NCBI RefSeq assembly: GCF_030056575.1
Contig: NZ_JASHHX010000024.1
Location: 1 to 52,470 of the forward strand
Direction of reading: 5' to 3'
Length of the DNA: 52,470 nucleotides
Source of the DNA: Rhodoblastus sp. 17X3
GTDB lineage: Bacteria; Pseudomonadota; Alphaproteobacteria; Rhizobiales; Beijerinckiaceae
The translations under genes were made by a program, and so were the position numbers. Within the stretch, counting starts at the first letter, position 1, and each line of letters begins with the position of its first letter. Under the pieces are notes generated by a model. The model did no database searches. It worked only from the letters and a program-made list of their open reading frames with translations, and was not told where the DNA came from. Of this stretch, positions 19,757 to 28,877 are shown in pieces.

Positions 19757-20832
19757 GCGCGCGGCGCGCCGATCAGCGCCAACCAATAAGCAAGCGCGTT
19801 TCTGTCATGTGGGGCTGGACTTGCCGGCGCCGGGATCGCTGGCGCTATACGCGGCGTCCTTTCGCGCGCCTCGCGCGGGCTGACGCCGTAATGCGCCTTG
19901 AACAGGCGATTGAAGGCGCTGACGTTCCGGAACCCGAGCGAATAGGCGATGGGACCGATGCGGCGGCTGGAGTTTTCACTCGCCATCAGCTCCTGATAGG
20001 CCCGGTCGAGCCGCGCCTGGCGGATATAGCCGGCGACGCCGCCCACGGGTTCGAACAACCGGTAAAGCGAGGCGCGTGAAAGGCCGAACCGTTTCGTCAA
20101 GCTATCGGCATTCAAGCCGGGCAGAGTCAGGTGCTGGTCGATATGGCGCCGGATGATGGCCAAAGACGAGTGAGACCGCGACTCCGCGCCCCCGAGCCCC
20201 GCCAGCTCCGGCGCGAGCGCCTTGGCGATCAAGGCGACCACCCCGTCGCAGAGGGCGTCCATCTGCTCGGCGGAGATCTTTTTCGCCTGTTCCGCCAGCA
20301 GGCGCAGGCAACCGCCGATCAGGGCGCCGGCGGGCGAGGTTCCCGCGACGACGAATCCATGCAGGGCGTCGGCCCGGCTCATCGCCGCGCGCAATTTGCG
20401 GCGTGGAACCCAGATGGTCACATCGGCGGCGTCGCTGTCGCCCGCCGCCAGCGTCAGGTCGAGCGGCTGCTTCATGTCGAGGAACATCAAATCCCCCTCG
20501 CCCGCTTCGACGCCGCTTTCGCCGATGCGGGCAGCGGCGCGCCCGGAAAGCTGGAGGCGGAGGGCGAAAACGTCGAGGGCGCATTGCGCGATTGCCGTAT
20601 CGGAGCGCGCCAGCCTGAGCGAAGGGCAGCGCGACTGGCTCAGAACATGATTGGCGGTGGCGTGCGCAATGTATTTCCCGTCGTCGGCGAGAGTGGAAGC
20701 CTCGCCGCCAATCTCGAAGACGCCGGCAAAAACCGCGCTCCATGAGGAAGCGTTTCCGCGCGCGGGTTCCGGCGACAGGGCGCATGGAGCGTCCGGTTGT
20801 GACATGCGCGCAGGAGCTGACGGCAATCCCAT
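19750..20832 (-). CDS. AraC-family transcriptional regulator (AraC-binding-like domain 2)
   Basis: About 360 residues from ATG 20832, with AAGGA about 10 nt upstream. The N-terminal half resembles the AraC_binding_2 cupin-like domain (GDLMFLDMKQPLDL). The C-terminal AraC domain contains LPGLNADSLTKRFGLSRASLYRLF and GPIAYSLGFRNVSAFNRLFKAHYGVSP. A 60-nt longer start at 20892 is possible but weak. It is divergent from the Hint-domain gene, which is the obvious candidate target. It is not closely related to the two AraC regulators near the window ends. Confidence 0.85.
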   Translation of the reverse strand: MGLPSAPARMSQPDAPCALSPEPARGNASSWSAVFAGVFEIGGEASTLADDGKYIAHATANHVLSQSRCPSLRLARSDTAIAQCALDVFALRLQLSGRAAARIGESGVEAGEGDLMFLDMKQPLDLTLAAGDSDAADVTIWVPRRKLRAAMSRADALHGFVVAGTSPAGALIGGCLRLLAEQAKKISAEQMDALCDGVVALIAKALAPELAGLGGAESRSHSSLAIIRRHIDQHLTLPGLNADSLTKRFGLSRASLYRLFEPVGGVAGYIRQARLDRAYQELMASENSSRRIGPIAYSLGFRNVSAFNRLFKAHYGVSPREARERTPRIAPAIPAPASPAPHDRNALAYWLALIGAPRAK

Positions 20833-21080
20833 GGCGTGAAATCCTTCTCGGCCTTTTTCGCTCGCCAAGGAGGACCAGGGCCGCGTCATCAAAGATGCAG
20901 GGTCACGATAAAATTTGCAAACTGTCCTATAGACATATCAAAACGTCTCAAGCATCTTCCCTAACGTCAGGCTTTTGCTAGAACCTCTGTCAGCGCGCGG
21001 GTCCTGACGATTCGAAGGATCAGCAGCGGATACAGGCGGAGCAAACGCCGCCAGGAACAGATTTTTCACGGGAGCGCCTA

Positions 21081-22112
21081 ATGGCAAATTTTACGATTGA
21101 TTTCAATGGCTTTGGTACGGGCGGCAACGCGACGACGAGCTATAACGACTCGACGACGACAAATCCGACCGTGGTCCTCTTTAGCAGTGCGGCGATTACG
21201 TCGGCCAACAACAACAATGCGAATGATCGCCTCAAGACGCTGGTGCTGAATATTTCCAATCCGGAAGCGACGATGGCGTTCGGTGGATTGGGAAGCAATT
21301 TCTCCGTCAGCTTCAACAGCACGACCGGCAATATCACGATCACTTACATCGGCGGCTCGGGCGGCGCGACTTCGACGACGTGGAACGCCGCTCTCCAGAG
21401 CATGACCTATTTCAATTCGAATGATGAGTCCCCGACCACCCATACCATCACCTTCGTCTCGGCGACCCCGGCCTCGGGCAGCTATACCTCGTCGACCGCC
21501 GCCAATTTTGATACGATCAACGTGATCTGCTTCATGGCCGGCACTCTTGTTCGCACGCCGGACGGCGAAGTCGCGGTCGAGACCCTCAAGCGCGGCGATC
21601 TGGTGCTGACCACCGACGGCGTCGCCAAGCCGGTGCGCTGGCTCGGCCGTCAGACCGTTTCGAGCTTCTTCGCCGATCCGGCCCGCAGCTATCCGATCCG
21701 CGTCAAGGCCGGCGCCCTGGCCGAGAACGTCCCGAGCCGCGATCTGCTGGTGTCGCCCGATCACGCCCTTCTGGTCGATGGCGTGATGGTCCATGCCGGC
21801 GCGCTGGTCAACGGAACCTCGATTGTCCGCGAGGCCAAGGTTCCGACGGTCTTCACCTATCACCATGTCGAACTCGATGATCATTCGCTGATCCTGGCCG
21901 AGAACACCCCGGCCGAGACCTTTGTCGACAATGTCGACCGCATGAACTTCGACAATTGGGCCGAGCACCAGGCGCTTTATCCGGAAGGCAGGACGGTTTC
22001 CGAACTGCCTTATCCGCGCGCCAAGGCGCATCGTCAGGTCCCGGTCTATATCCGCGTCGCGCTGGCCGAGCGCGCCGAGATCATCGGCGCCGTGAAAAGC
22101 GCCGTCGCCTGA
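21081..22112 (+). CDS. Secreted-type protein with C-terminal Hint (autoprocessing) domain
   Basis: 343 residues. Residues 1-148 form a Ser/Thr/Asn-rich beta domain (TSYNDSTTTNPT, SFNSTTGNITITYIGG), poor in Cys and charge. Residue C150 begins a Hint_2-type domain (CFMAGTLVRTPDGEVAVETL, then LKRGDLVLTTDGVAKPVRWLG). Hint domains cleave the chain just before their first Cys or Ser. There is no N-terminal signal peptide, as with many such alphaproteobacterial proteins that leave by type I secretion, but no RTX repeats are seen. The start has GGGAG upstream and a strong terminator follows, so it is a single-gene unit. Confidence 0.8.
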   Translation: MANFTIDFNGFGTGGNATTSYNDSTTTNPTVVLFSSAAITSANNNNANDRLKTLVLNISNPEATMAFGGLGSNFSVSFNSTTGNITITYIGGSGGATSTTWNAALQSMTYFNSNDESPTTHTITFVSATPASGSYTSSTAANFDTINVICFMAGTLVRTPDGEVAVETLKRGDLVLTTDGVAKPVRWLGRQTVSSFFADPARSYPIRVKAGALAENVPSRDLLVSPDHALLVDGVMVHAGALVNGTSIVREAKVPTVFTYHHVELDDHSLILAENTPAETFVDNVDRMNFDNWAEHQALYPEGRTVSELPYPRAKAHRQVPVYIRVALAERAEIIGAVKSAVA

Positions 22113-22140
22113 TCCGAGACGCCATAAGGCAACAAACAAG

Positions 22141-22167
22141 CGGCGCCAAAAATGGCGCCGTTTTTTT
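22141..22167 (+). terminator. Rho-independent terminator of the Hint gene
   Basis: Stem CGGCGCC/GGCGCCG, loop AAAAAT, then seven T. A textbook intrinsic terminator 29 nt after the stop codon. Confidence 0.88.
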
Positions 22168-22192
22168 GCGCGTGGATGCGCCGCGCCTCGCG

Positions 22193-22227
22193 AAATAAAA
22201 AAAGCCGCCGGACGATCATCCGGCGGC
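22193..22227 (-). terminator. Rho-independent terminator of the aceE-aceF-lpdA operon
   Basis: A 9-bp stem GCCGCCGGA/TCCGGCGGC with a 6-nt loop. On the minus strand it is followed by seven T and then ATTT. It lies 19 nt beyond the lpdA stop. Confidence 0.88.
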
Positions 22228-22245
22228 TTCATAATTGTGGGGTTG

Positions 22246-23985
22246 TTACTTCTTCTTCGGCGCGATCAGGTCGGTGATCGTGCCCTCGAACAATTCCGCC
22301 GCCAATCCGATGGTCTCTGACAAGGTCGGATGCGGATGGATCGTCAGGCCGATATCCTCGGCGTCGGCGCCCATTTCGATGGCGAGCGCGGCTTCCGCGA
22401 TCAGGTCGCCCGCGCCGGGGCCGACGATGCCGCAGCCGATCAGCCGCTTCGTCTCCTCGTCGAACAGGGCCTTGGTCAGGCCCTCGTCGCGGCCGAGCGA
22501 CAGGGCGCGGCCAGACGCGGCCCAGGGGAAGGTGGCCTTGCCGAATTTGAGCCCCTTGGCCTTGGCTTCGGTATCGGTCACGCCGACCCAGGCGACTTCC
22601 GGGTCGGTATAGGCGACGGAGGGGATCACTTTCGCATCGAAGGCCGACTTGTGGCCGCAGGCGACTTCCGCCGCCACCTTGGCCTCATGTGTCGCCTTGT
22701 GGGCGAGCATGGGCTGGCCGACGATGTCGCCGATGGCGAAGATATGCGGCACGTTCGTGCGCATCTGCTTGTCCACCGCGATGAAGCCGCGCTCATCCAC
22801 CCCGACGCCGGCGGCCTCGGCGCTGATGAACTTGCCATTGGGCTTGCGGCCCACGGCGACGAGCAGCTTGTCGAATGTGTCGTCGCTCTTTGTCCCGTCG
22901 GAGGCCTCGAAGGTCACGCGCAGGCCGGCGGCTTCGGCCGAGACCGCGACCACCTTGGTCTTGAGCAGGATCTTTTCATATTTCTTGCCGATGCGCTTGG
23001 CGAGCGGCGCCACGATATCCTTGTCGGCGCCGGGAATGATCTGGTCCAGCAGTTCGACGACGGTGATTTTCGAGCCGAGCGCATGATAGACCGTCGCCAT
23101 TTCCAGCCCGATGATGCCGCCGCCGAGCACCAGAAGGCGTTTCGGAATATCGCTCAGCTCAAGCGCGCCGGTTGAATCGATCACACGCGGATCGTCATGC
23201 GGGATGAAGGGCAAGGTCACCGGCTCGGAGCCCGCCGCGATAATGGCCTTGTCGAAACTGACCACCTTCTTCGAGCCGTCGTCCGCGATGACTTCAAGGC
23301 TGTTGGCCGAGGCGAAAGCGCCTTTGCCTGTCACGACCGTGACCTTGCGCTGCCTAGCCATACCGCCGAGGCCGCCGGTCAGGCGCTTGACGACGCCTTC
23401 CTTCCAGCCGCGCAGCTTGTCGAGGTCGATCTGCGGCGCGGCGAAGGCGATGCCGCCTTCCGACATGTCATGGGCTTCCTCGATCACCTTGGCGGCGTGG
23501 AGCAGAGCCTTGGACGGGATGCAGCCGACATTGAGGCAGACGCCGCCCAGCACTGGCCAACGCTCGACCAGCACAACCTTGGCGCCGAGATCGGCGGCGC
23601 GGAAGGCGGCGCTGTAGCCGCCGGGACCTGCGCCGAGCACCAGCACTTCGGCGTGCAGGTCGCCAGCGACGGCGGGGGCGGAGGACGGCGCCGTGGCGGG
23701 AGCAGGGGCCGCCGCCGGAGCAGAGGCCGGAGCCGCCGCGGCGCCGGCCCCCGCGCCTTCCAGCAGCAGGATGACGGCGCCTTCGCCGACCCTGTCGCCG
23801 ACCTTGACCTTCACTTCCTTGACCACGCCAGCGACGGGCGCAGGCACTTCCATGGTCGCCTTGTCGGATTCGAGCACGATCAGCGGGTCTTCCGCCTTGA
23901 TCGCATCGCCGGCCTTGACCAGCACTTCGATAACGGGAACATCCTTGAAGTCGCCGATATCGGGGACCTTGATTGCTTCGGTCAT
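22246..23985 (-). CDS. lpdA: Dihydrolipoyl dehydrogenase (E3) of PDH with N-terminal lipoyl domain
   Basis: 579 residues. Residues 1-76 are a lipoyl domain with the acceptor lysine in [10 protein letters not shown] (K42). A flexible Ala/Pro linker (78-107) leads to the FAD/NAD disulfide oxidoreductase ([17 protein letters not shown]; redox pair CLNVGC at 150/155; second nucleotide site [18 protein letters not shown]-terminal HPHPTLSE with the active-site His). It re-oxidises lipoamide and makes NADH. The extra lipoyl domain is typical of the E3 of beta- and some gammaproteobacterial PDH complexes. It is the last gene of the operon, 13 bp after aceF. Confidence 0.95.
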   Translation of the reverse strand: MTEAIKVPDIGDFKDVPVIEVLVKAGDAIKAEDPLIVLESDKATMEVPAPVAGVVKEVKVKVGDRVGEGAVILLLEGAGAGAAAAPASAPAAAPAPATAPSSAPAVAGDLHAEVLVLGAGPGGYSAAFRAADLGAKVVLVERWPVLGGVCLNVGCIPSKALLHAAKVIEEAHDMSEGGIAFAAPQIDLDKLRGWKEGVVKRLTGGLGGMARQRKVTVVTGKGAFASANSLEVIADDGSKKVVSFDKAIIAAGSEPVTLPFIPHDDPRVIDSTGALELSDIPKRLLVLGGGIIGLEMATVYHALGSKITVVELLDQIIPGADKDIVAPLAKRIGKKYEKILLKTKVVAVSAEAAGLRVTFEASDGTKSDDTFDKLLVAVGRKPNGKFISAEAAGVGVDERGFIAVDKQMRTNVPHIFAIGDIVGQPMLAHKATHEAKVAAEVACGHKSAFDAKVIPSVAYTDPEVAWVGVTDTEAKAKGLKFGKATFPWAASGRALSLGRDEGLTKALFDEETKRLIGCGIVGPGAGDLIAEAALAIEMGADAEDIGLTIHPHPTLSETIGLAAELFEGTITDLIAPKKK

Positions 23986-23998
23986 GTTCAGCTCCCGA

Positions 23999-25297
23999 TC
24001 ACAGCGCCAGCCGGCGGACGTCTTCGAGCAGCACGCAGAGCGCGCGGGCGAAACGAGCGGCGGCGGCGCCGTCGATGACGCGATGGTCGTAAGACAGCGA
24101 TAGCGGCAGCATCAGGCGCGGGATGAATTCCTTGCCGTCCCAGACCGGAGCCATTTTCGAGCGCACGACGCCCAGGATCGCCACTTCCGGCGCGTTGACA
24201 ATGGGGGTAAAGCCGGTCCCGCCAATGCCGCCGAGCGAAGAGATCGTGAAGGTCGCGCCCGACATTTCAGCCGGGCCGAGCTTGCCGTCGCGCGCCTTGG
24301 CCGAGAGATCGCCCAGTTCCTTGGAGATTTCGAGCACGCCTTTCTGATCGACATTCTTGATGACCGGCACGACGAGGCCGTCTGGCGTGTCGCAGGCGAA
24401 GCCGATGTGCCAGTATTTCTTGTTGATCAGGGCGTCCTTGGCCGGATTCAGCGATGAATTGAAATCCGGGAACTGCTTCAGGATCGAGACGCTGGCCTTC
24501 ATCAGGAAGGGCAGCAGCGAGACACGGTACGGCTTTTTCGCCGCCTTTCCGGCATCGTCCAGCTCCTTGCGGAAAGCCTCGATCTCGGTGATGTCGGCCT
24601 CGTCATGCTGGGTGACAGCCGGGACGTTGAGCCAAGCGCGGTGCAGGAAGGGGCCGGACAGTTTCTTGATGCGCGAGAGCGGCTTTTCCTCGATCGGACC
24701 GAATTTCGAGAAATCGACCGCCGGAATTTCCGGGATGCCCGAGCCGCCCGAAACGCCCGCCGGGGCGGCTTTGCCGCCGGACAGGAAGGCCTTGACGTCC
24801 TCCTTGGTGACGCGGCCCTTCTCGCCCGTGCCGGCGACCTTGGTCAGGTCGATGTCCAGTTCGCGCGCGAGACGGCGCACGGCGGGCGAGGCGAAGACAT
24901 TGCCGAAATCGGCAAGCGTCCCGCCAGGGCCGAGCAGCGGCGACGGGCCGGCGATCTTGCCGGTGTCGCCCTCGGTCACCGCGATCGGCTCCGGCTTGTA
25001 TGCGGCCGGCGCTGCGGGCGCGGCGGCGGGCGCCGGGGCGGCTGCGGGCGCTGCGGCGCCTTCGGTCGTCAGAGTCAGGATGGGCGAGCCTTCGCCGACC
25101 TTGTCGCCGACTTTCAGCAGGATTTCGCCCACCACGCCGCCGGCGGGAGCCGGGACTTCCATTGTCGCCTTGTCGGATTCAAGCACGATCAAGGGGTCTT
25201 CGGCCTTGATGACATCGCCGGCCTTGACCAGGATCTCGATTACGGGAACGCTTTTGAAATCGCCGATATCCGGCACTTTCACTTCAATCTTGGACAT
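23999..25297 (-). CDS. aceF: Dihydrolipoyllysine acetyltransferase (E2) of PDH
   Basis: 432 residues from ATG 25297. A single lipoyl domain (1-76, K43 in SDKATMEVP) is followed by an Ala/Pro linker and the peripheral-subunit-binding domain ([20 protein letters not shown]). The catalytic acetyltransferase core has the [13 protein letters not shown] active site near the C-terminus. It forms the core of the complex and transfers acetyl to CoA. The lipoyl domain is nearly identical to that of the adjacent E3, including at DNA level. A 150-bp gap containing a strong hairpin separates it from aceE. Confidence 0.95.
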   Translation of the reverse strand: MSKIEVKVPDIGDFKSVPVIEILVKAGDVIKAEDPLIVLESDKATMEVPAPAGGVVGEILLKVGDKVGEGSPILTLTTEGAAAPAAAPAPAAAPAAPAAYKPEPIAVTEGDTGKIAGPSPLLGPGGTLADFGNVFASPAVRRLARELDIDLTKVAGTGEKGRVTKEDVKAFLSGGKAAPAGVSGGSGIPEIPAVDFSKFGPIEEKPLSRIKKLSGPFLHRAWLNVPAVTQHDEADITEIEAFRKELDDAGKAAKKPYRVSLLPFLMKASVSILKQFPDFNSSLNPAKDALINKKYWHIGFACDTPDGLVVPVIKNVDQKGVLEISKELGDLSAKARDGKLGPAEMSGATFTISSLGGIGGTGFTPIVNAPEVAILGVVRSKMAPVWDGKEFIPRLMLPLSLSYDHRVIDGAAAARFARALCVLLEDVRRLAL

Positions 25298-25408
25298 TGT
25301 TTCAAACCCTGGGAGAAGAGAGCGAAGGGCCATAGCGTTTTCGAGCGATGAAGGTTCGTGTGAAGAACCGAAGGTCCGCGCAGCGAAAACGCGTCTTTAC
25401 GAAAAGGT

Positions 25409-25443
25409 GGCGTCCAGATCCGGTTGCATCGGATCTGGACGCC
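25409..25443 (-). promoter_or_regulatory. Strong hairpin between aceE and aceF
   Basis: A perfect 13-bp inverted repeat (GGCGTCCAGATCC / GGATCTGGACGCC, 9-nt loop) begins 3 nt after the aceE stop in transcript direction. Only CCTTTTCG follows, so it is a weak terminator, a 3'-end-protecting hairpin or a processing site setting the E1:E2 ratio. It could also be one copy of a dispersed repeat. Confidence 0.65.
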
Positions 25444-25446
25444 AAA

Positions 25447-28107
25447 TTAGGCGTGCATCGGATCCCGTTTTTCGGGGTCGAGGTGATAGAGCTCGATCGC
25501 CTCGGCGACTTTCTTGGCAGGCAGCAATTGTGACTCCGCCATGGCCTTCAGCGCGGCGACGGCGACGTAGTTGCGGTCCACCTCGAAGAAGGCGCGCAGC
25601 TTTCGGCGGTAGTCGGAGCGGCCGAAGCCATCCGTGCCGAGGACCTTGAAGCGGGTCGGCACATAGGCGCGGACCTGCTCGGCATAGGCGCGGATGTAAT
25701 CGGTGGAGGCGACCACCGGGCTGTCGCCCCGCGCGGCAAGCTGCTGCGTGACATAAGGGACGCGCGGCTCCTCCAGCGGATGCAGCATGTTCCAGCGCTC
25801 GCAGAGGTCCGCCTCGCGCTTCAGTTCGGTGAAGCTCGTGACCGAGAAAATATCGGCGTGAATGCCGAAATCGCGCTCCAGAAGCTCCGCGCCGGCGATG
25901 ACCTCACGCAGGATCGCGCCCGAGCCGAGCAGGGTCACGCGCTTCTCCTTCGGCGTGCCCTCGGGCGCCGCCTTGAAGAGATACATGCCCTTGACGATCC
26001 CTTCTTCCGCGCCTTCCGGCATGGCGGGATGCTCGTAATTCTCGTTGAGCAAAGTGAGGTAGTAATAGACGTCCTCGCCCTTGCCATACATGCGCTCCAG
26101 CCCGTTCTGGACGATGACCGCGACCTCGTAGCCGAAGGTGGCGTCATAGGAGACGCAGTTGGGAATGGTGGCCGAGAGGATATGGCTGTGGCCGTCCTCG
26201 TGCTGCAGGCCCTCGCCGTTGAGCGTGGTGCGGCCAGAGGTGCCGCCGAGCAGGAAGCCGCGCGCGCGCATGTCGCCCGCTGCCCAGGCGAGGTCGTGCA
26301 CGCGCTGGAACCCGAACATCGAATAATAGATGTAGAACGGGATCATCGGCGTGTTGGAATTGGAATAGGACGTCGCCGCCGCGATCCACGACGCCATGGC
26401 GCCGGCTTCATTGATGCCTTCCTGCAGCATCTGGCCCGAGCGGTCCTCCTTGTAATAGGAGAGCTGGTCGGCGTCCTGCGGGCGGTAGAGCTGGCCGACC
26501 TGCGAGAAGATGCCATATTGCCGGAACATGCCCTCCATGCCGAAGGTGCGGCTCTCGTCCGGCACGATCGGCACGATGCGCTTGGCGATATTCTTGTCGC
26601 GCAGCAGATGGTTCAGCACGCGCACGAAGGCCATGGTGGTGGAGACTTCGCGGCCTTCGGTGGATTTGAGCTGCGCTTCGAACGCCGACAGGGGTGGGAT
26701 GATCAGCGGCTCGCTCTGGCGGCGGCGTGAAGGCAGGTAGCCGCCCAGAGCCTTGCGGCGCTCGTGCAGATAATTGTCTTCTTCCGAACCCGCCGGGAAC
26801 TTGATCAGCGGGAGGTGCTCGATCTCGGCGTCGGCGACCGGAATCTTGAAGCGGTCGCGGAACTGCTTGAGCGCCTCCAGGCTCATCTTCTTGGCCTGAT
26901 GCGACATCATCTGCGCTTCGCCAGCCGAGCCCATGCCATAGCCCTTGACGGTCTTGGCGAGGATCAGCGTCGGCTGGCCCTTGTGCTCCGAGGCCGCCTT
27001 GTAAGCCGCGAAGACCTTGCGCGAGTCATGGCCGCCGCGGGTCAGGCTCCAGATCTTGTCGTCCGACCAGTCCTTGACCATGGCCGCCGTCTCAGGATAG
27101 CGGCCGAAGAATTTCTCGCGGATGTAGGCGCCGTTCTTGGACTTGAAGTCCTGATATTCGCCGTCGACGCATTCTTCCATCAACTGGCGCAGCCGCCCGG
27201 TCGTGTCGTTCGCGAGCAGTTCGTCCCAGCCCGCGCCCCAGACCAGCTTGATGACGTTCCAGCCGGAGCCGCGGAAATCGGCCTCCAGCTCCTGGATGAT
27301 CTTGCCATTGCCGCGCACAGGGCCGTCGAGGCGCTGAAGATTGCAATTGATGACGAAGATCAGATTGTCGAGCTTTTCGCGGCCCGCGAGCGAAATCGCG
27401 CCGAGCGATTCCGGCTCATCCATCTCGCCGTCGCCCATGAAGGCCCAGACCTTGCGCTCATGCGTCTCGATCAGGCCGCGCCCTTCGAGATAGCGCAGGA
27501 ACCGCGCCTGATAGATCGCCATCAGCGGCCCAAGACCCATCGAGACGGTCGGGAATTGCCAGAAGTCAGGCATCAGCCAGGGGTGCGGATAGGAAGACAG
27601 GCCCTTGCCGTCCACTTCCTGGCGGAAATTGAGGATCTGCTCTTCCGAGATGCGTCCTTCCAGATAAGCGCGGGCGTAAACGCCCGGCGAGCTGTGGCCC
27701 TGGATGAAGATCAGGTCGCCGGCGTGGGTGGCGTCCGGCGCGCGCCAGAAATGCATGAAGCCGACGTCATAGAGCGTGGCGGCGGATTGGAAGCTGGCGA
27801 TATGGCCGCCCAGTTCCGACGACACCTTGTTGGCCTTGAGCACGATCGCCGCGGCGTTCCAGCGGATCGCGGCGCGGATCTTCGATTCGATCGCGCGCTC
27901 GCCGGGAGGCTCCGGCTGGTCGGCCACGGGGATCGTATTGATATAGGCGGTGTTCCAGGCGAAGGGCAGTTGCGCGCCATTCTTGCGCGCTTCCGAGACC
28001 ACCTCGCTGAGCAGGTCGTCCACCCGCTCCACGCCTTCATATGCCTGCACCGAATTCAGGGCTTCAAGCCACTCGCGCGTTTCGGCGGTCGCATCTGATT
28101 TATCCAT
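25447..28107 (-). CDS. aceE: Pyruvate dehydrogenase E1, homodimeric type
   Basis: 886 residues from ATG 28107 (MDKSDATAETREW), with AAGGGAG upstream. It has the full homodimeric E1 layout: HIASFQSAATLYDVGFMHFWR, the thiamine-diphosphate motif AFMGDGEMDEPES through INCNLQRLDGPVRGN, the regulatory/active-site loop near GHDSRKVFAAY, and a transketolase-type C-terminal domain. It decarboxylates pyruvate and acetylates the lipoyl groups. Most Hyphomicrobiales instead use a heterodimeric PdhAB E1, so this enteric/betaproteobacterial type is notable. It heads the aceE-aceF-lpdA operon. Confidence 0.96.
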   Translation of the reverse strand: MDKSDATAETREWLEALNSVQAYEGVERVDDLLSEVVSEARKNGAQLPFAWNTAYINTIPVADQPEPPGERAIESKIRAAIRWNAAAIVLKANKVSSELGGHIASFQSAATLYDVGFMHFWRAPDATHAGDLIFIQGHSSPGVYARAYLEGRISEEQILNFRQEVDGKGLSSYPHPWLMPDFWQFPTVSMGLGPLMAIYQARFLRYLEGRGLIETHERKVWAFMGDGEMDEPESLGAISLAGREKLDNLIFVINCNLQRLDGPVRGNGKIIQELEADFRGSGWNVIKLVWGAGWDELLANDTTGRLRQLMEECVDGEYQDFKSKNGAYIREKFFGRYPETAAMVKDWSDDKIWSLTRGGHDSRKVFAAYKAASEHKGQPTLILAKTVKGYGMGSAGEAQMMSHQAKKMSLEALKQFRDRFKIPVADAEIEHLPLIKFPAGSEEDNYLHERRKALGGYLPSRRRQSEPLIIPPLSAFEAQLKSTEGREVSTTMAFVRVLNHLLRDKNIAKRIVPIVPDESRTFGMEGMFRQYGIFSQVGQLYRPQDADQLSYYKEDRSGQMLQEGINEAGAMASWIAAATSYSNSNTPMIPFYIYYSMFGFQRVHDLAWAAGDMRARGFLLGGTSGRTTLNGEGLQHEDGHSHILSATIPNCVSYDATFGYEVAVIVQNGLERMYGKGEDVYYYLTLLNENYEHPAMPEGAEEGIVKGMYLFKAAPEGTPKEKRVTLLGSGAILREVIAGAELLERDFGIHADIFSVTSFTELKREADLCERWNMLHPLEEPRVPYVTQQLAARGDSPVVASTDYIRAYAEQVRAYVPTRFKVLGTDGFGRSDYRRKLRAFFEVDRNYVAVAALKAMAESQLLPAKKVAEAIELYHLDPEKRDPMHA

Positions 28108-28220
28108 GCCCAGCTCCCTTGACGGCGGTGGCCGGCACAAGGCCCCGCTCTGGTTTTGGCGAATGATAAGCGGCCTTTTCAGCCGCGGCCTCTCAGCTTT
28201 TCGATGCTTAACCGAAAGGC

Positions 28221-28877
28221 TTAGTTGAAGATCACGATGTGAAGATTCCCCGGGCCGTGGGCACCGCGCGCCAGCACGCCTTCGATATCGGTGGTGCCGC
28301 TCGCGCCGGTGACGAGATTGACATTGCGCGGGACGGGCAGGCCGCTGGCGAAAACGGCGTAATCTTCCAGCAGCGGCATCAGGGTTTGCGCGTCCAGCGC
28401 AACCAGATGATGCAGCGGCAGGAAGCCGTACAAGGTCGGCGCTTCGGCGCCCGAATGGAAAATGAGCGAGCCGGTTTCCGCAATGCCGCCCAGGGCCAGC
28501 CCGACTGCGAGCGCGGTGTCGCGGCGCAAGGGCGCGCCGGGGCGCAGTTCGGCTCCGGGCGCATCCTGCCAGGCTAATTGCTGGAGGCGGGGATCGGGCT
28601 GCAGGGCGAAATCCGGGGCGAGGGCGTTGGTCGCCACATAGCGCGCGACGGCGCCGGGAAGGTCCGTCAGCCTGGCGACGCGCTCCACCGTCGCGCCGAC
28701 TTTTTCAGCGCTGACGCGGGCGGTGAACAGACCGACCAGATCGCTGGCGTCGAGCGGCGGCAGAGTCCGCTTCATCGCCTGCGAACAGGCCTGCGCCTCG
28801 GATGCGATGCTCGTGGGCGCGGCGACTTCGGGCCGGGCCTTGCGGATCGCGGCGAAAATGTCGTTGCGGGCGCTCAT
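28221..28877 (-). CDS. lutC: Lactate utilization protein LutC (LUD domain)
   Basis: 218 residues from ATG 28877, overlapping the lutB stop by 4 bp. It is an LUD-domain protein with GIAETGSLIFHSGAEAPTLYGFLPLHHLVAL and a C-terminal GTTDIEGVLARGAHGPGNLHIVI. LutC works with LutA and LutB in oxidation of L-lactate to pyruvate; its exact chemistry is not settled. A longer reading upstream overlaps lutB and is not credible. It ends 114 bp before aceE on the same strand. Confidence 0.9.
   Translation of the reverse strand: MSARNDIFAAIRKARPEVAAPTSIASEAQACSQAMKRTLPPLDASDLVGLFTARVSAEKVGATVERVARLTDLPGAVARYVATNALAPDFALQPDPRLQQLAWQDAPGAELRPGAPLRRDTALAVGLALGGIAETGSLIFHSGAEAPTLYGFLPLHHLVALDAQTLMPLLEDYAVFASGLPVPRNVNLVTGASGTTDIEGVLARGAHGPGNLHIVIFN

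Noticed and set aside
26764-28098. Long open frame antisense to aceE
   Set aside because: No recognisable domain; aceE on the other strand is clearly the real gene.
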